Below, one piece after another: positions 45,907 to 54,266 of a DNA stretch of 64,000 bases; position 1 is the first letter of the stretch, and each line of letters opens with the position of its first letter. Source of the DNA: Cycas panzhihuaensis (lineage: Eukaryota > Cycadophyta). The position numbers and the translations under genes were made by a program. The DNA lies in the NCBI GenBank assembly GCA_023213395.1, contig CM041465.1:48553741-48617740 (forward strand). The letters run 5' to 3'. Below the pieces are notes generated by a model. The model did not search any database. It saw nothing but the letters and a program-made list of their open reading frames with translations, and was not told the origin of the DNA.

Positions 45907-46370
45907 TCAGGGACGGTCAGCAAGGAGAGAAAGGTGGCGCTCAAGGATGAGGCAAATGAGACTATCTGCCTCAGCGTTGAGGGCCCGAGGGATATGCTGG
46001 ATATCAACAGAAGAAGGGCCAGGAGGGATCTGGCGGCAGAAGCAAGAGTCCTTAAGTGAGGGCATCGCACCTAGTAAACCTGGGTGAGATGAGACACCGT
46101 GAATTGAGAGTCGCAAAGCAAAACAATGGATCCACGATGGAAACGAAGGGCATCAGTAAGGGCTTCAATAACAGCTGTATACTCAGCTTCGTTATTGGTA
46201 GCCTCTAGGAGGAATATCCTAGAGCGGACGAGATCATGTCCAGAAGGGCTGCGGAGGATCCACGCACCAGCAGAAGGTCCAGGATTATCGCGGCTTCCAC
46301 CATCGGTAAAGATGTAGATAGACATCGGTGACACAAAATCCAAGCAGTCAATGGGTGATGAGAGCAACAC
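45907..46370 (-). pseudogene. Stand-alone archaeal-type RNase H (aRH) of the Tat-like element, one stop and one frameshift
   Basis: From ATG 46,370 the product shows the RNase HI core of the archaeal/plant type: YIFTDGGSRDNPGPSAGAW (first Asp about 20 residues in), TNNEAEYTAVIEAL (Glu), LLCDSQFTV (Asp), and after the breaks IQHIPRALNAEADSL (last Asp). All four catalytic acidic positions are present. A TAG at 46,073-46,071 sits where CAG is likely, and a one-base frameshift follows near 46,010. Tat-family elements are known to carry an extra aRH, normally fused near the pol RNase H or before integrase. Here it has its own ATG and lies about 3.8 kb beyond the end of integrase, next to the 3' LTR, so it would need its own mRNA or splicing. 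Confidence 0.85.
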
Positions 46371-46826
46371 TCAGAAAAACAAGCAAAAGATGGCCATGAA
46401 GGGTAGGAGGACCTAGCAATGAGGTTACCCAGGGTAGGAGCAAGCAATCTGATTACCGGCGGAGAGTGGTCGGGAGAAAAAGCCTCCTGGGCACCAAAAG
46501 GTCGCTTTAGAAAGTGAAACATGCCCCTAAGCGGGGGGAGCATTCCTTTTGGGGACCCTAAGGGCGAGAAAGGGCCGCGGAAATGAGTCAAAGGCAGCGA
46601 AACGAGCCAAACGAGTGTAAACTCGGGCAGGCATAGGAGTAGCGCGTAAAACAATGCAGAAGGGGCCCTGGCAAAAGCGCGATAATGAGGCACCATAAAT
46701 GCCCCTGCAAGGGAGGGCAAAAAGGGCATCAAAAAAGCACAATCGGCGATAGAGCCAGAAGGCAAAGGCAACCAGGACAAGGAGACGGCTTCGACGACTG
46801 TCGCGAGACCAAAAACGGAGGAAGTG

Positions 46827-46880
46827 CCCATTGGGGCCCCCGCCTATATAAGGAAATGAACGGGAAAATGGATTCATTTT
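46827..46880 (+). promoter_or_regulatory. TATA promoter of the antisense PMD gene
   Basis: TATATAAGG at 46,845-46,853 is a strong plant TATA box in a GC-rich setting; CCATTGG (CCAAT box in reverse) lies just upstream at 46,828-46,834. A start near 46,880 would give a leader of about 130 bases before the ATG at 47,012. It is on the strand opposite to the retrotransposon and 475 bp from the aRH start codon, so the two transcripts diverge from or overlap each other here. Confidence 0.6.
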
Positions 46881-47011
46881 CACCGGCTTTCGTACAAAAC
46901 CAGAGCCATTTCCTTACACAGTGGAGCACCGCCAAACTTTAGAGGCACGCAGAGGGAGATCAGACCGTCGGATCGGAGAGCGGAGAGAGCCAGCACGACC
47001 GACCAGACGAT

Positions 47012-49446
47012 ATGGCGGTAGTGAGACCAGATCCAGTGAGTGGATATCACTAAACCCAGCCCATCTCAAAGTTTAAAGTTTGAAGGTTTTTAAGCTTTTT
47101 ACATAGTTTTTGCATAGTTTTAGTGCCCCTTATGGGCAACGGAAGGCCTCTTGGGATCCGAATCAGACCCAGAAAGAGGCGGGGACCTGAGCATTAGGGA
47201 GCCCTAGTCCCGGTGGGCCCCACGGGGTCCACCAGAAGAAATTTTTTATTTTTTGGGCGGAAAACCCCCCCTTATGGGGGATCGTTGTTCGTACTGCGGC
47301 AATGATCGCAGTGCCGCGATCATTACCGCGGGTCCCACGATCACTACGGGACCCGTGCCAAACTTAGCGGTACCGCTAAGTTTGGTACGGTACTAAGGCA
47401 GAAAAGCAAAAAATCAAACACGAGGGCCGAAAGAGCCCCAAATCTCAGGCAGAGAGAGATTTGAGAGAGAGAGGGGTGATAGTAGCTAACATGGGACTAA
47501 CTCAAGTTGCTTTTGGTGTGAACAGGCTGTCCTCGTGGTAGATAACCATGAGAATGTGGGTATGGCGATGCTGAGTTACATGGAGATGGCAACACAGGAG
47601 GACAGAGAGGTCCTACAAAGGTGCGGCCTATACAAGGCCCTCAAGACACCTCAGTACACCTTGGACCAGCGACTATTGGTTGATATCGTGTCCCATTGGG
47701 ATAGGAGGAGGCATGTGTTCCACCTACCGTAGGTAGGTGATGTGATAGTCACGCCGAGGGATATCCGGCAGATACTGGGAGTTTCAAATGACGGGGAGGT
47801 GGTGAGACTCGGACGCCTTGACACTCAGGCAGCTCACATGGAGGTAGCCATGTTCTTCACAGGAGCTGGCAGATGTGATCAGAGGGGAGCTCCTCTCCAG
47901 ACAGTTCTGATGTCGGGGATTCCTCGAGTGAGGAAGCTAGTCATACTATGCATTCTGTTCTGGATTTCCCAGAAACAGAACTATCAGGAGGTATCAGGAG
48001 GATGGATGGATGCAGTTCGTCGCTACGAAGCTGGCGAGCGGATGGACTGGGCAGCCCTGATAGCGGCGAACCTTGTCGCCCAGCTGGATACTATCAGGAC
48101 GACCGGCTGAGGTGGGCTGTCATACAGCACACTGTTATAGTGTTGGTACTTTGATCATTTCACGGCAGTGGCACCAGCAGGGGGACCACACCCCATTACA
48201 GAGCAGGCCCCGATGGTCCACAGGTGGCAGACTCGACTGAGGGGACAAGGGCGAGCTCATGTCAGACGATCGGTGGAGGCCACATCACTAGACCTCCTCA
48301 CCCTCCCAGACTACATAGCTGAGCCTTACAGGACGGTGAGGTGGGATAGCGACGACGAGGCAGACAGAGCAGGAGTGGCCGCGAGCGATGATAGTAGTGA
48401 TGACGGGGATGATGGAGACAGTGGAGATAGTGGGGCCAGCCCGTCATGACCTGCAGGAGAGGCAGGTCCTTCAGGGACAGCAGGAGAGGCAGAGGGTCCA
48501 TCTGGAGCTGCTGGAGGAGAGGCAGGACCGTCTGGAGCATAGGGCGAGATCAGGGGACCTCTAACTAGGGCCCGCAGGCTGCGAATCATGATGGGATCCA
48601 CAGGGACGAGAGTTGGGCCCACCCCCGCGAGGAGAGAGACCCAGGCAGAGGAGGTGCCAGAGGATGAGGCACCTGCAGCTGGCGGAGAGCCAGGAGGGGA
48701 GGATGCCGCGTGACCAGAGGAGCAGGCGGCCGCAGCAGGTGAGACCTAACCTTTTCCAGAGTCATTTGGCATCCATATAGAAGTTTGGTTTAGTTTGATC
48801 ATGGTATGGTGAGATATAGACTGACACATGGCATGTTGCATTGGCAGGTACAACAGAGATCAGGAGACTGATAGAGGCTGTGGTGAGGGAGATATTCCCT
48901 CAGGCGTATGCAGAGGGGCAACCGCCCATCCAGGCAGGTGATGAGCCTAGAGCGGCAGGAGCCCACAGAGAGGCGTTCACCCCATTGGTGAGGGCGAGGG
49001 ACATATGGGCTGCAGAGTCCCAAGAGCATGTTACATCCCAGGGACGACTGCAGCAGGAGAGGGATGATGCAAGACACGAGCGAGATGAGCTGCGAGGATG
49101 GGTACAGGCCCTGGAGGCACAGGGCAGCGCAGCTGGAGATGGAGAGAGCAGGACCCAACTAGCAGTGATCACTGAGCGTCTCAGGGTGACAGAGGAGGCA
49201 CTCCGGGAAGAGCGGGATCGTATCCAGGCCAGATACGATCAGCTGGTAGCCCAGATGGTATCGAGGTTGAGCTGGAGCAGGACACGTACCCACACGGCGA
49301 CGACGACCCCGAGACGACTGAGGGACGAGGAGAGCGAGGCAAGCAGCTCGCGAAGGCCTAGGAGGAGCCTCAGAGGTATGTGGTCCCCAGGAGAGGGATC
49401 ACAGAGACCGGGAGATGGCACCCCAGGAGCGGGGCAACAGCAGTAG
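47012..49446 (+). pseudogene. Plant mobile domain (PMD) protein gene, three exons, antisense inside the Tat-like element
   Basis: Model: exon 1 47,012-47,035 (MAVVRPDP), intron 47,036-47,525 (GTGAGT...GAACAG), exon 2 47,526-48,738, intron 48,739-48,847 (GTGAGA...GGCAG, 109 bp), exon 3 48,848-49,446. Both junctions keep the frame. Exon 2 has PMD hallmarks: LLVDIVSHW, VFHLP, then VGDVIVTPRDIRQILGV, the VRKLVILCILFWIS helix, and a LLxCWYFDHFTAVAP end. An acidic and Gly/Ala/Pro-rich linker follows, then in exon 3 a heptad-like coiled coil (about 49,010-49,255) and an Arg/Ser-rich tail. Six in-frame stops (TAG 47,730, 48,138, 48,540; TGA 48,108, 48,447, 48,711) each fit one C-to-T change and there is no frameshift, so the gene is freshly dead here. 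PMD proteins (MAIN/MAIL family) act in gene silencing and genome stability and occur in transposons; this copy's function is unknown. Confidence 0.75.
47296..47385. repeat. Three consecutive hairpins in intron 1 of the PMD gene
   Basis: Hairpin 1, 47,296-47,329: GCGG-C-AATGATCGC paired with GCGATCATT-A-CCGC around a 6-nt loop (one mismatch). Hairpin 2, 47,329-47,355: CGGGTCCC / GGGACCCG. Hairpin 3, 47,358-47,385: a perfect 28-bp palindrome centred on GCGGTACCGC. They follow each other almost without a gap. This looks like an ordered structure such as a replication, recombination or regulatory site, or a small foldback insertion. Its role is unknown. Confidence 0.85.
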
Positions 49447-50159
49447 GACATGTACATATAGTTTTGACAGGGGAAAGCACGGGCCTCTAGGGGGTCATAT
49501 ATAGGATCATATGATTGTACCCCCCCTGCAAGGACACCGGCTTCCCAGGATGTATGAGATAACATGATTTTTTAGATGTATATATATATGCATGGGGTGA
49601 TTAGAACCCCATTTGGATATGAGATGCTGTGTATAGTGTATCATGGATGACATGTATGGTTATTTTGTGCATTGTAGATGTTATATGGTGGATGTTTTAT
49701 GTTATGGATATTTTGTGTTGTAGATATTTTGTTGTATGGATATATGTTGTTGTATGGATATATGTTGTTGTATGGATATATGTTTCCTTCCATGTATGAC
49801 CACACGCCTAATAGAGGCACACACGCACGCCGTGAGTGGGACGACATAGAAGTGTGAGGTTAGGGAGCAGGGTGGTATACACGTCTACAGAAGAGCATAG
49901 CGGAATATGCGAAGGAAACGGCGAACAGGAAAGGGGGGGGCGACGATGCCCCCAAGCGTCCTCCTGACTGGGGAATGCCCAAGCAAAATGACGAGGGTTC
50001 CCGAGAGGATACGGGAACACGGGTTCCGCGGAAGGAACCAGAAAGACGAAGCAGGATCCATCTTAAATTGCCATTCTACCCATGGTTGGGAAGAATGGGG
50101 ATAACCTAGGATGGTAGTTTAGGCTCATTTCGGAGCAGGGCGAAGATATCGCCGAGAGA
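49447..50159. other. Intergenic part between PMD gene and integrase
   Basis: Separates the converging ends of the PMD gene (plus) and integrase (minus). It holds a short tandem repeat at about 49,726-49,785 and TATATATATATGCATG near 49,579. No ORF was judged real. Transcripts from both strands would have to end or overlap here. Confidence 0.5.
49726..49785 (+). repeat. 18-bp tandem repeat, three units
   Basis: TTGTTGTATGGATATATG is repeated three times, with looser TTGTATGGATA-like sequence (GTTATGGATATTTTG) upstream from about 49,690. It lies in the 3' flank of the PMD gene. Confidence 0.85.
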
Positions 50160-51299
50160 TCACGCATAAAACTTCTTAAGGAACTTTCCATTGACAGCTT
50201 TCTCAAATTCGAGCCCTTCTAGGGTGGCTATCCTGTAGGAACCATTATCGAGGGATTCGATAATGATGAAAGGGCCAACCCATCGGAGTTTGAACTTGGT
50301 CAAACAGTCATGGAGATATTCGAGCTTGAGGACATAGTCCCCAGGAAATAAAGGGCGGGGACGAAGGCGTTTATCGTAGGCCCTTTGTGAGCGGGCTTTG
50401 GATGCTAGGTTAGCCTGATAGGCGGCTAAGCGTCTCTCATCCAAAGCTTCGAGGTCTAGCAGGCGAACCTGACAGATCGACTCTTCGTCGATGAAACCTC
50501 GAAGAGAGATTCGCAAGGAAGGAATCTCAACCTCCAGTGGGAGTACCGCCTCAGTACCGTAGACCAGGGAGAACGGGGTCATTCCCGTGGCAGAACGGAT
50601 AGAGGTACGATAAGCCCACAAGGCGGAGGGCAACTGAAGGTGCCAATCCCTTTGGGATTGAGCAACGGTTTTCTTGAGGATGCTAACGAGAGTTTTATTG
50701 AAAGACTCTACTTGGCCGTTTGCCTGAGGGTAGTAAGGGGAGGAAGTCTTGTGAGAAATTTTGAACTTCTCGCAAAGCTCATCCACCTCTTTGTTACAAA
50801 AAGGAGTTCCATTATCGGTGATTAGGACATCTAGAATTCTGAAACGGAAAATGATATGCCGATAAATGAATGTGGCAATCGTTTTGCCAGGAGTAGTGAT
50901 CAAGGGAATGGCCTCCGCCCATTTGGTGAAATACTCCATGGCAGTCAAGATAAACTTGTGCTGCGACGACGAAGGTGGGGAGATAGCCCCGATGAGGTCT
51001 AGTCCCCACTGAGCGAAAGGCCATGGTGAAACGATGGGATGCAAGGCCTCGGAAGGCACATGGGAAATGTTGGCATGTTCCTGACATCGCTGACATTTCA
51101 GAGCAAAGGCGTGAGCGTCCCTAAAGAGGGACGGCCAAAAATAGCCCATGCAGAGGATCCTCTGAGCCATAGACTGGCCCCCAAAGTGACCTCCACAAAT
51201 GCCATGGTGGCATTCGCGAAGCACCTGGTTAGCTTCGTCAGTAGTGATGCAGCGGAGGAGGATCCCATCGAAGGACCTCTTGTACAATACCTCATCCAC
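50160..51299 (-). CDS. Ty3/gypsy integrase (C-terminal part of pol), open frame
   Basis: 379 residues, intact. The zinc-binding HHCC region has ECHHGICGGHFGGQ and CQRCQEHA (about residues 29-75). The catalytic core shows GLDLIGAISPP (first Asp), LITDNGTPFCNKEVDEL (second Asp) and NGQVESFNKTL (Glu), followed by WAYRTSIRSATGMTPF and VYGTEAVLPLEVEIPS. The C-terminus (VLKLEYLHDCLTKFKLRWVGPF) is the usual DNA-binding fold of Tat-type integrases. No chromodomain follows. In the same frame, two stops (TAG, TAA, between 51,300 and 51,325) separate it from reverse transcriptase, so pol was one ORF; both stops fit C-to-T changes. The enzyme would join element cDNA to chromosomal DNA in the nucleus. Confidence 0.92.
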   Translation of the reverse strand: MDEVLYKRSFDGILLRCITTDEANQVLRECHHGICGGHFGGQSMAQRILCMGYFWPSLFRDAHAFALKCQRCQEHANISHVPSEALHPIVSPWPFAQWGLDLIGAISPPSSSQHKFILTAMEYFTKWAEAIPLITTPGKTIATFIYRHIIFRFRILDVLITDNGTPFCNKEVDELCEKFKISHKTSSPYYPQANGQVESFNKTLVSILKKTVAQSQRDWHLQLPSALWAYRTSIRSATGMTPFSLVYGTEAVLPLEVEIPSLRISLRGFIDEESICQVRLLDLEALDERRLAAYQANLASKARSQRAYDKRLRPRPLFPGDYVLKLEYLHDCLTKFKLRWVGPFIIIESLDNGSYRIATLEGLEFEKAVNGKFLKKFYA

Positions 51300-51323
51300 G
51301 AGGAGGTATTACCTAGCAGAAGT

Positions 51324-52814
51324 CTAGATACGAGATCTAACCTTACTACTAGCGTCGGGGCGGTAATGCTGCTGTGTAAGATACCGTACTATGTCACCGT
51401 ACCACTCATCGTTGATGAGTGGATGGGGAGAAGCTCCCTGAATCGTCAGGATAGACTCATCGGGGAGAGAGTCGTCAACGGGAGTATCAAAGGAGTTAGG
51501 GATAGGGGCGTCCGCAAGTTGCTCAACCACTATCATTCCCTTCTTTGATTTCTGGTTGATGATGTGGAGATCGAATTCTTGGAGTAAGACGGCCCAACGA
51601 CCGGCCCTACCCGTCAAATCTGAGTGAGTTAGTAAGTATCGTAAGGGATCGGATTGGACGATCACCTTGGTGGTGTTGCCGAGTAAGTAGTGTCTGAACT
51701 TCTTGGTTGCATGGACCAAGGAGAGGCACTCCTTCTCGGCAGGGGAGTAGTTAAGCTTAGTAGCCACGAGAGTGTGACTGATGAAATATATAGCTCTCTC
51801 AGTTCCTGAGTCGTCCTCCTGAGCGAGCATAGCGCCCAAGGATTCGTCAGTCGCTGAGGTATACAGGATGAAGGGCCCATCGAACCGGGGAGGCGCCAAC
51901 GTAGGAGCGGAAGCCAGAGCTTCCTTGAGTCCTTCGAAGGCCTTTTGTATCTTGTCGGACCAGGCAAAAGGAGCTCCCTTCTTCAACAGGTTTGTGAGGG
52001 GTTTAGCGCTCACAGCAAAGTCAGCTAAGAAGCGCCTAAGGAAACCGAGCCTGCCTAGAAATGACTTAATCTGCTGTTGAGTTCTAGGTGGCGGCATGTC
52101 GAGGATCGTTCTAACTTTGTCAGGGTTGATCTGAATTCCTTGTTTGGATACAAGGAATCTAAGGAGTTTACCCGAGGTAACAGCAAACACGCATTTAAGC
52201 GGATTAAGGCTGACGTGATAGTCGCGGCATCGTGAGAAGATGGCACGCAAGTCGGAAGGGTGATGGGCTCTCACGTGGGAAAGACCCATCATATCATCCA
52301 TGAAGACCTCTAACGTGTCGTTGATGAGGTCATGGAAGATAAAATGCATGGCTCTTTGGTAAGTAGCACCTGCATTTTTAAGGCCAAAGGGCATCGCCTT
52401 ATAGGCGAAGGTACCCCAGGGAGTAGTGAAGGCCATCTTATGGCGGTCTTCGGGAGAAATCTGAATTTGGTTATAACCGGAGAAGTCGTCCATTAGGGAC
52501 ATCACCTCAAATCCGGCGGTGCGATCGATGATTTGATCGAGAAAGGGTAACGGAAAATTGTCCTTAGGACAAGCGTTGTTGATGTCGCGAAAGTCGACGT
52601 ATATACGGATTGCCCCATTCTTTTTAGCAATGGGAACAATGTTGGAGACCCATTTAGGGTAGTCAATGGAAGTAATGAGCCCAGCGTCCAGAAGCTTCTC
52701 GACCTCCATCTTGACGGCGGCAGAGAGCTTCGGCTGAAGGGGACGCCGCTGCACACGGGCGCCAGGAAGGGTGGTGAGGTTATGAGTGACAATCGAGGGG
52801 TCGATTCCTTTCAT
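51324..52814 (-). CDS. Ty3/gypsy reverse transcriptase-RNase H (part of pol)
   Basis: 496 residues, open. Reverse transcriptase motifs in order: VEKLLDAGLITSIDYPKWVS, YVDFRDINNACPKDNFPLP, MDDFSGYNQIQI, FGLKNAGATYQRAM and the catalytic FMDDMMG (about residues 170-176). The normal Ty3 connection follows (LGFLRRFLADFA, PLTNLLKKGAPFAW), then RNase H with YTSATDESLGAMLAQ, HTLVATKLNYSPAEKECLSLV and SDPLRYLL. No second RNase H lies between this and integrase, where many Tat elements have it. Upstream, protease and linker are in other frames or separated by stops. Confidence 0.93.
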   Translation of the reverse strand: MKGIDPSIVTHNLTTLPGARVQRRPLQPKLSAAVKMEVEKLLDAGLITSIDYPKWVSNIVPIAKKNGAIRIYVDFRDINNACPKDNFPLPFLDQIIDRTAGFEVMSLMDDFSGYNQIQISPEDRHKMAFTTPWGTFAYKAMPFGLKNAGATYQRAMHFIFHDLINDTLEVFMDDMMGLSHVRAHHPSDLRAIFSRCRDYHVSLNPLKCVFAVTSGKLLRFLVSKQGIQINPDKVRTILDMPPPRTQQQIKSFLGRLGFLRRFLADFAVSAKPLTNLLKKGAPFAWSDKIQKAFEGLKEALASAPTLAPPRFDGPFILYTSATDESLGAMLAQEDDSGTERAIYFISHTLVATKLNYSPAEKECLSLVHATKKFRHYLLGNTTKVIVQSDPLRYLLTHSDLTGRAGRWAVLLQEFDLHIINQKSKKGMIVVEQLADAPIPNSFDTPVDDSLPDESILTIQGASPHPLINDEWYGDIVRYLTQQHYRPDASSKVRSRI

Positions 52815-52935
52815 GTCAGCATAATCCCATGCGAAAATGTCTCTAACTCCCGGAATGTAGGGAGTACTCCCTTATCTCATCAGGGGAACATTCCAACCCA
52901 ACCTTAATGACCTTGCCCGGGGCCAAGACTATATC

Positions 52936-53565
52936 TTAAGTTGCCCCCATGCACATGGCATTGCCCTCCTCAAAGTGGAGAGGGGCAAGATCAATGGGAG
53001 GAGGAGGAATAGGAGACGGGATCGGATCGGCAAGCGTGGATCCGATCGCGAGGATCTTCTGATGACCAAGCCGGTGGCGACCAGAAGGCAAGTTAGGCGC
53101 AAGGCCTGTTAGATGCTCAAGCAGGGCTTCATCATCCTCGAAATAATCCACCCCATGGATGACCTTACTTCGAGTAGAAGGAGCACTGGAGGGAGTAAGA
53201 GCAACGGGACCGTGATAGTCGTCGGGTTGCTCAACTTCCTCGCAAAAATCTAAAGAAAGACCAGGAAGATGCTCCTCGAAAGGAGCGAAAGGCAATTCCT
53301 CAAAACCATTACCTACGGGGGGTAATGAAAAAGAAGAACTGGCGATCGGAGGGTCAACACGAGCGATGACATGTGACACGCATGAGGGGCTAGCCTCACC
53401 CACGAGAGAGGTTCTAGATGGGGATCTAGAACAAAGCAGGTGCGACCTACTGGCACGGAGGAAAGAGACGAGGTGAAGACAATCCTCATCTTCGTCAAGT
53501 GACTCGTCGTCACTAAACGAAGCAAGGTACTCATAACTCCTGACGCCAATAGGGGCAAATCGCAT
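52936..53565 (-). CDS. Protease-reverse transcriptase linker of the Tat-like element
   Basis: 209 codons, open, between protease and reverse transcriptase. It is acidic and Ser/Pro-rich (SDDESLDEDED near residue 20, a Pro-rich PSPIPPPPIDLAPL near the end), of the kind that connects protease and reverse transcriptase in large Ty3 elements. No enzymatic motif. A gap with stops at 53,566-53,676 separates it from protease. Confidence 0.55.
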   Translation of the reverse strand: MRFAPIGVRSYEYLASFSDDESLDEDEDCLHLVSFLRASRSHLLCSRSPSRTSLVGEASPSCVSHVIARVDPPIASSSFSLPPVGNGFEELPFAPFEEHLPGLSLDFCEEVEQPDDYHGPVALTPSSAPSTRSKVIHGVDYFEDDEALLEHLTGLAPNLPSGRHRLGHQKILAIGSTLADPIPSPIPPPPIDLAPLHFEEGNAMCMGAT

Positions 53566-53676
53566 GAGACTAGGAGGAGAAGATACGAGATCTTCTTTGG
53601 ATGAGTTGGGTATACCAATAGAGCAAGCCGAGGCGTGAGTAGATGAACCTTGGTTTGCCGAACTGGTGGAACGGGT

Positions 53677-54266
53677 TTATTTGGTAAACAGGCGTTCGCG
53701 GGGAATCACTCTCATTCGCCCATCATGGACAAATTTAAGTTGTCCCCAAAGAGTTGAGCACATGGCTCCCATTTGATCGAGCCATGGACGACCTAGGAGG
53801 AGGTTGTAATCCACGTCAACGTCGAGGACTACAACGTCGGCCAGAATGGTCTTGCCCTCAAGGGTGAGTGGAATCGCGACAGATCCCAAAGGGGTCTTCT
53901 CACTACCGTTGTAACCTTGGCATCGCCAGGCGGGTTCAAAGCGTAGATACCAAGCTCTTGCATGACATGCAAGGGCATGGCATTAACGGAAGAGCCGTTG
54001 TCAACAACAGTTCTTCGAAGAGTACAATCAGGCGTATCGATCGTGATGGTGAACGGGAAGTTCCACTGACGTTCCCTTTCACTAGAGGGAGGAAGATCCT
54101 TAGGATCAAATGAGATAACAGGTCCACTACCTTGGGCGACACCCAAAGCGTGGACAGGCGCATCACTTGAACCTAAAGATTCCAGGAGGAGGGCCCGCTG
54201 CTCGGGGCAACTCCTCAGAACGTCCATCAAGGACATTCCTGCAGCGACCGTATGAAGCTCGTCCAC
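53677..54266 (-). pseudogene. Ty3/gypsy aspartic protease, one frameshift
   Basis: The N-terminal part, open from 54,266, leads to FTITIDTPDCTLRR and the active site TVVDNGSSVNAMPLHVMQEL (D-N-G-S, in place of the usual D-S/T-G). After a frameshift near 53,890 the C-terminal half continues: VDVDYNLLLGRPWLDQMGAM and STLWGQLKFVHDG, the conserved end of plant Ty3 proteases. It would process the Gag-Pol precursor. The single indel is the only break seen. Confidence 0.85.

Noticed and set aside
46205-46831. 208-codon hydrophobic open frame on the minus strand, env-like at first sight
   Set aside because: Its downstream part overlaps the aRH frame in another phase and the region also holds the PMD promoter; amino-acid composition fits an antisense or shifted frame of GC-rich DNA. 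No signal of its own.
48111-48167. A 57-bp intron between the two open parts of PMD exon 2
   Set aside because: The segment is in frame, and with its two stops (48,108 and 48,138) read as former CGA and CAG it supplies the conserved end of the PMD domain (LLxCWYFDHF).
48298-49172. Minus-strand ORFs opposite the PMD gene (80-119 codons)
   Set aside because: Mirror frames of the GC-rich, repetitive linker and coiled-coil exons; no domain.
50160-51299. Integrase as a host protein or a chromovirus integrase
   Set aside because: The HHCC and DDE order, the flanking pol and the Tat-type C-terminus fit the element; no chromodomain follows.
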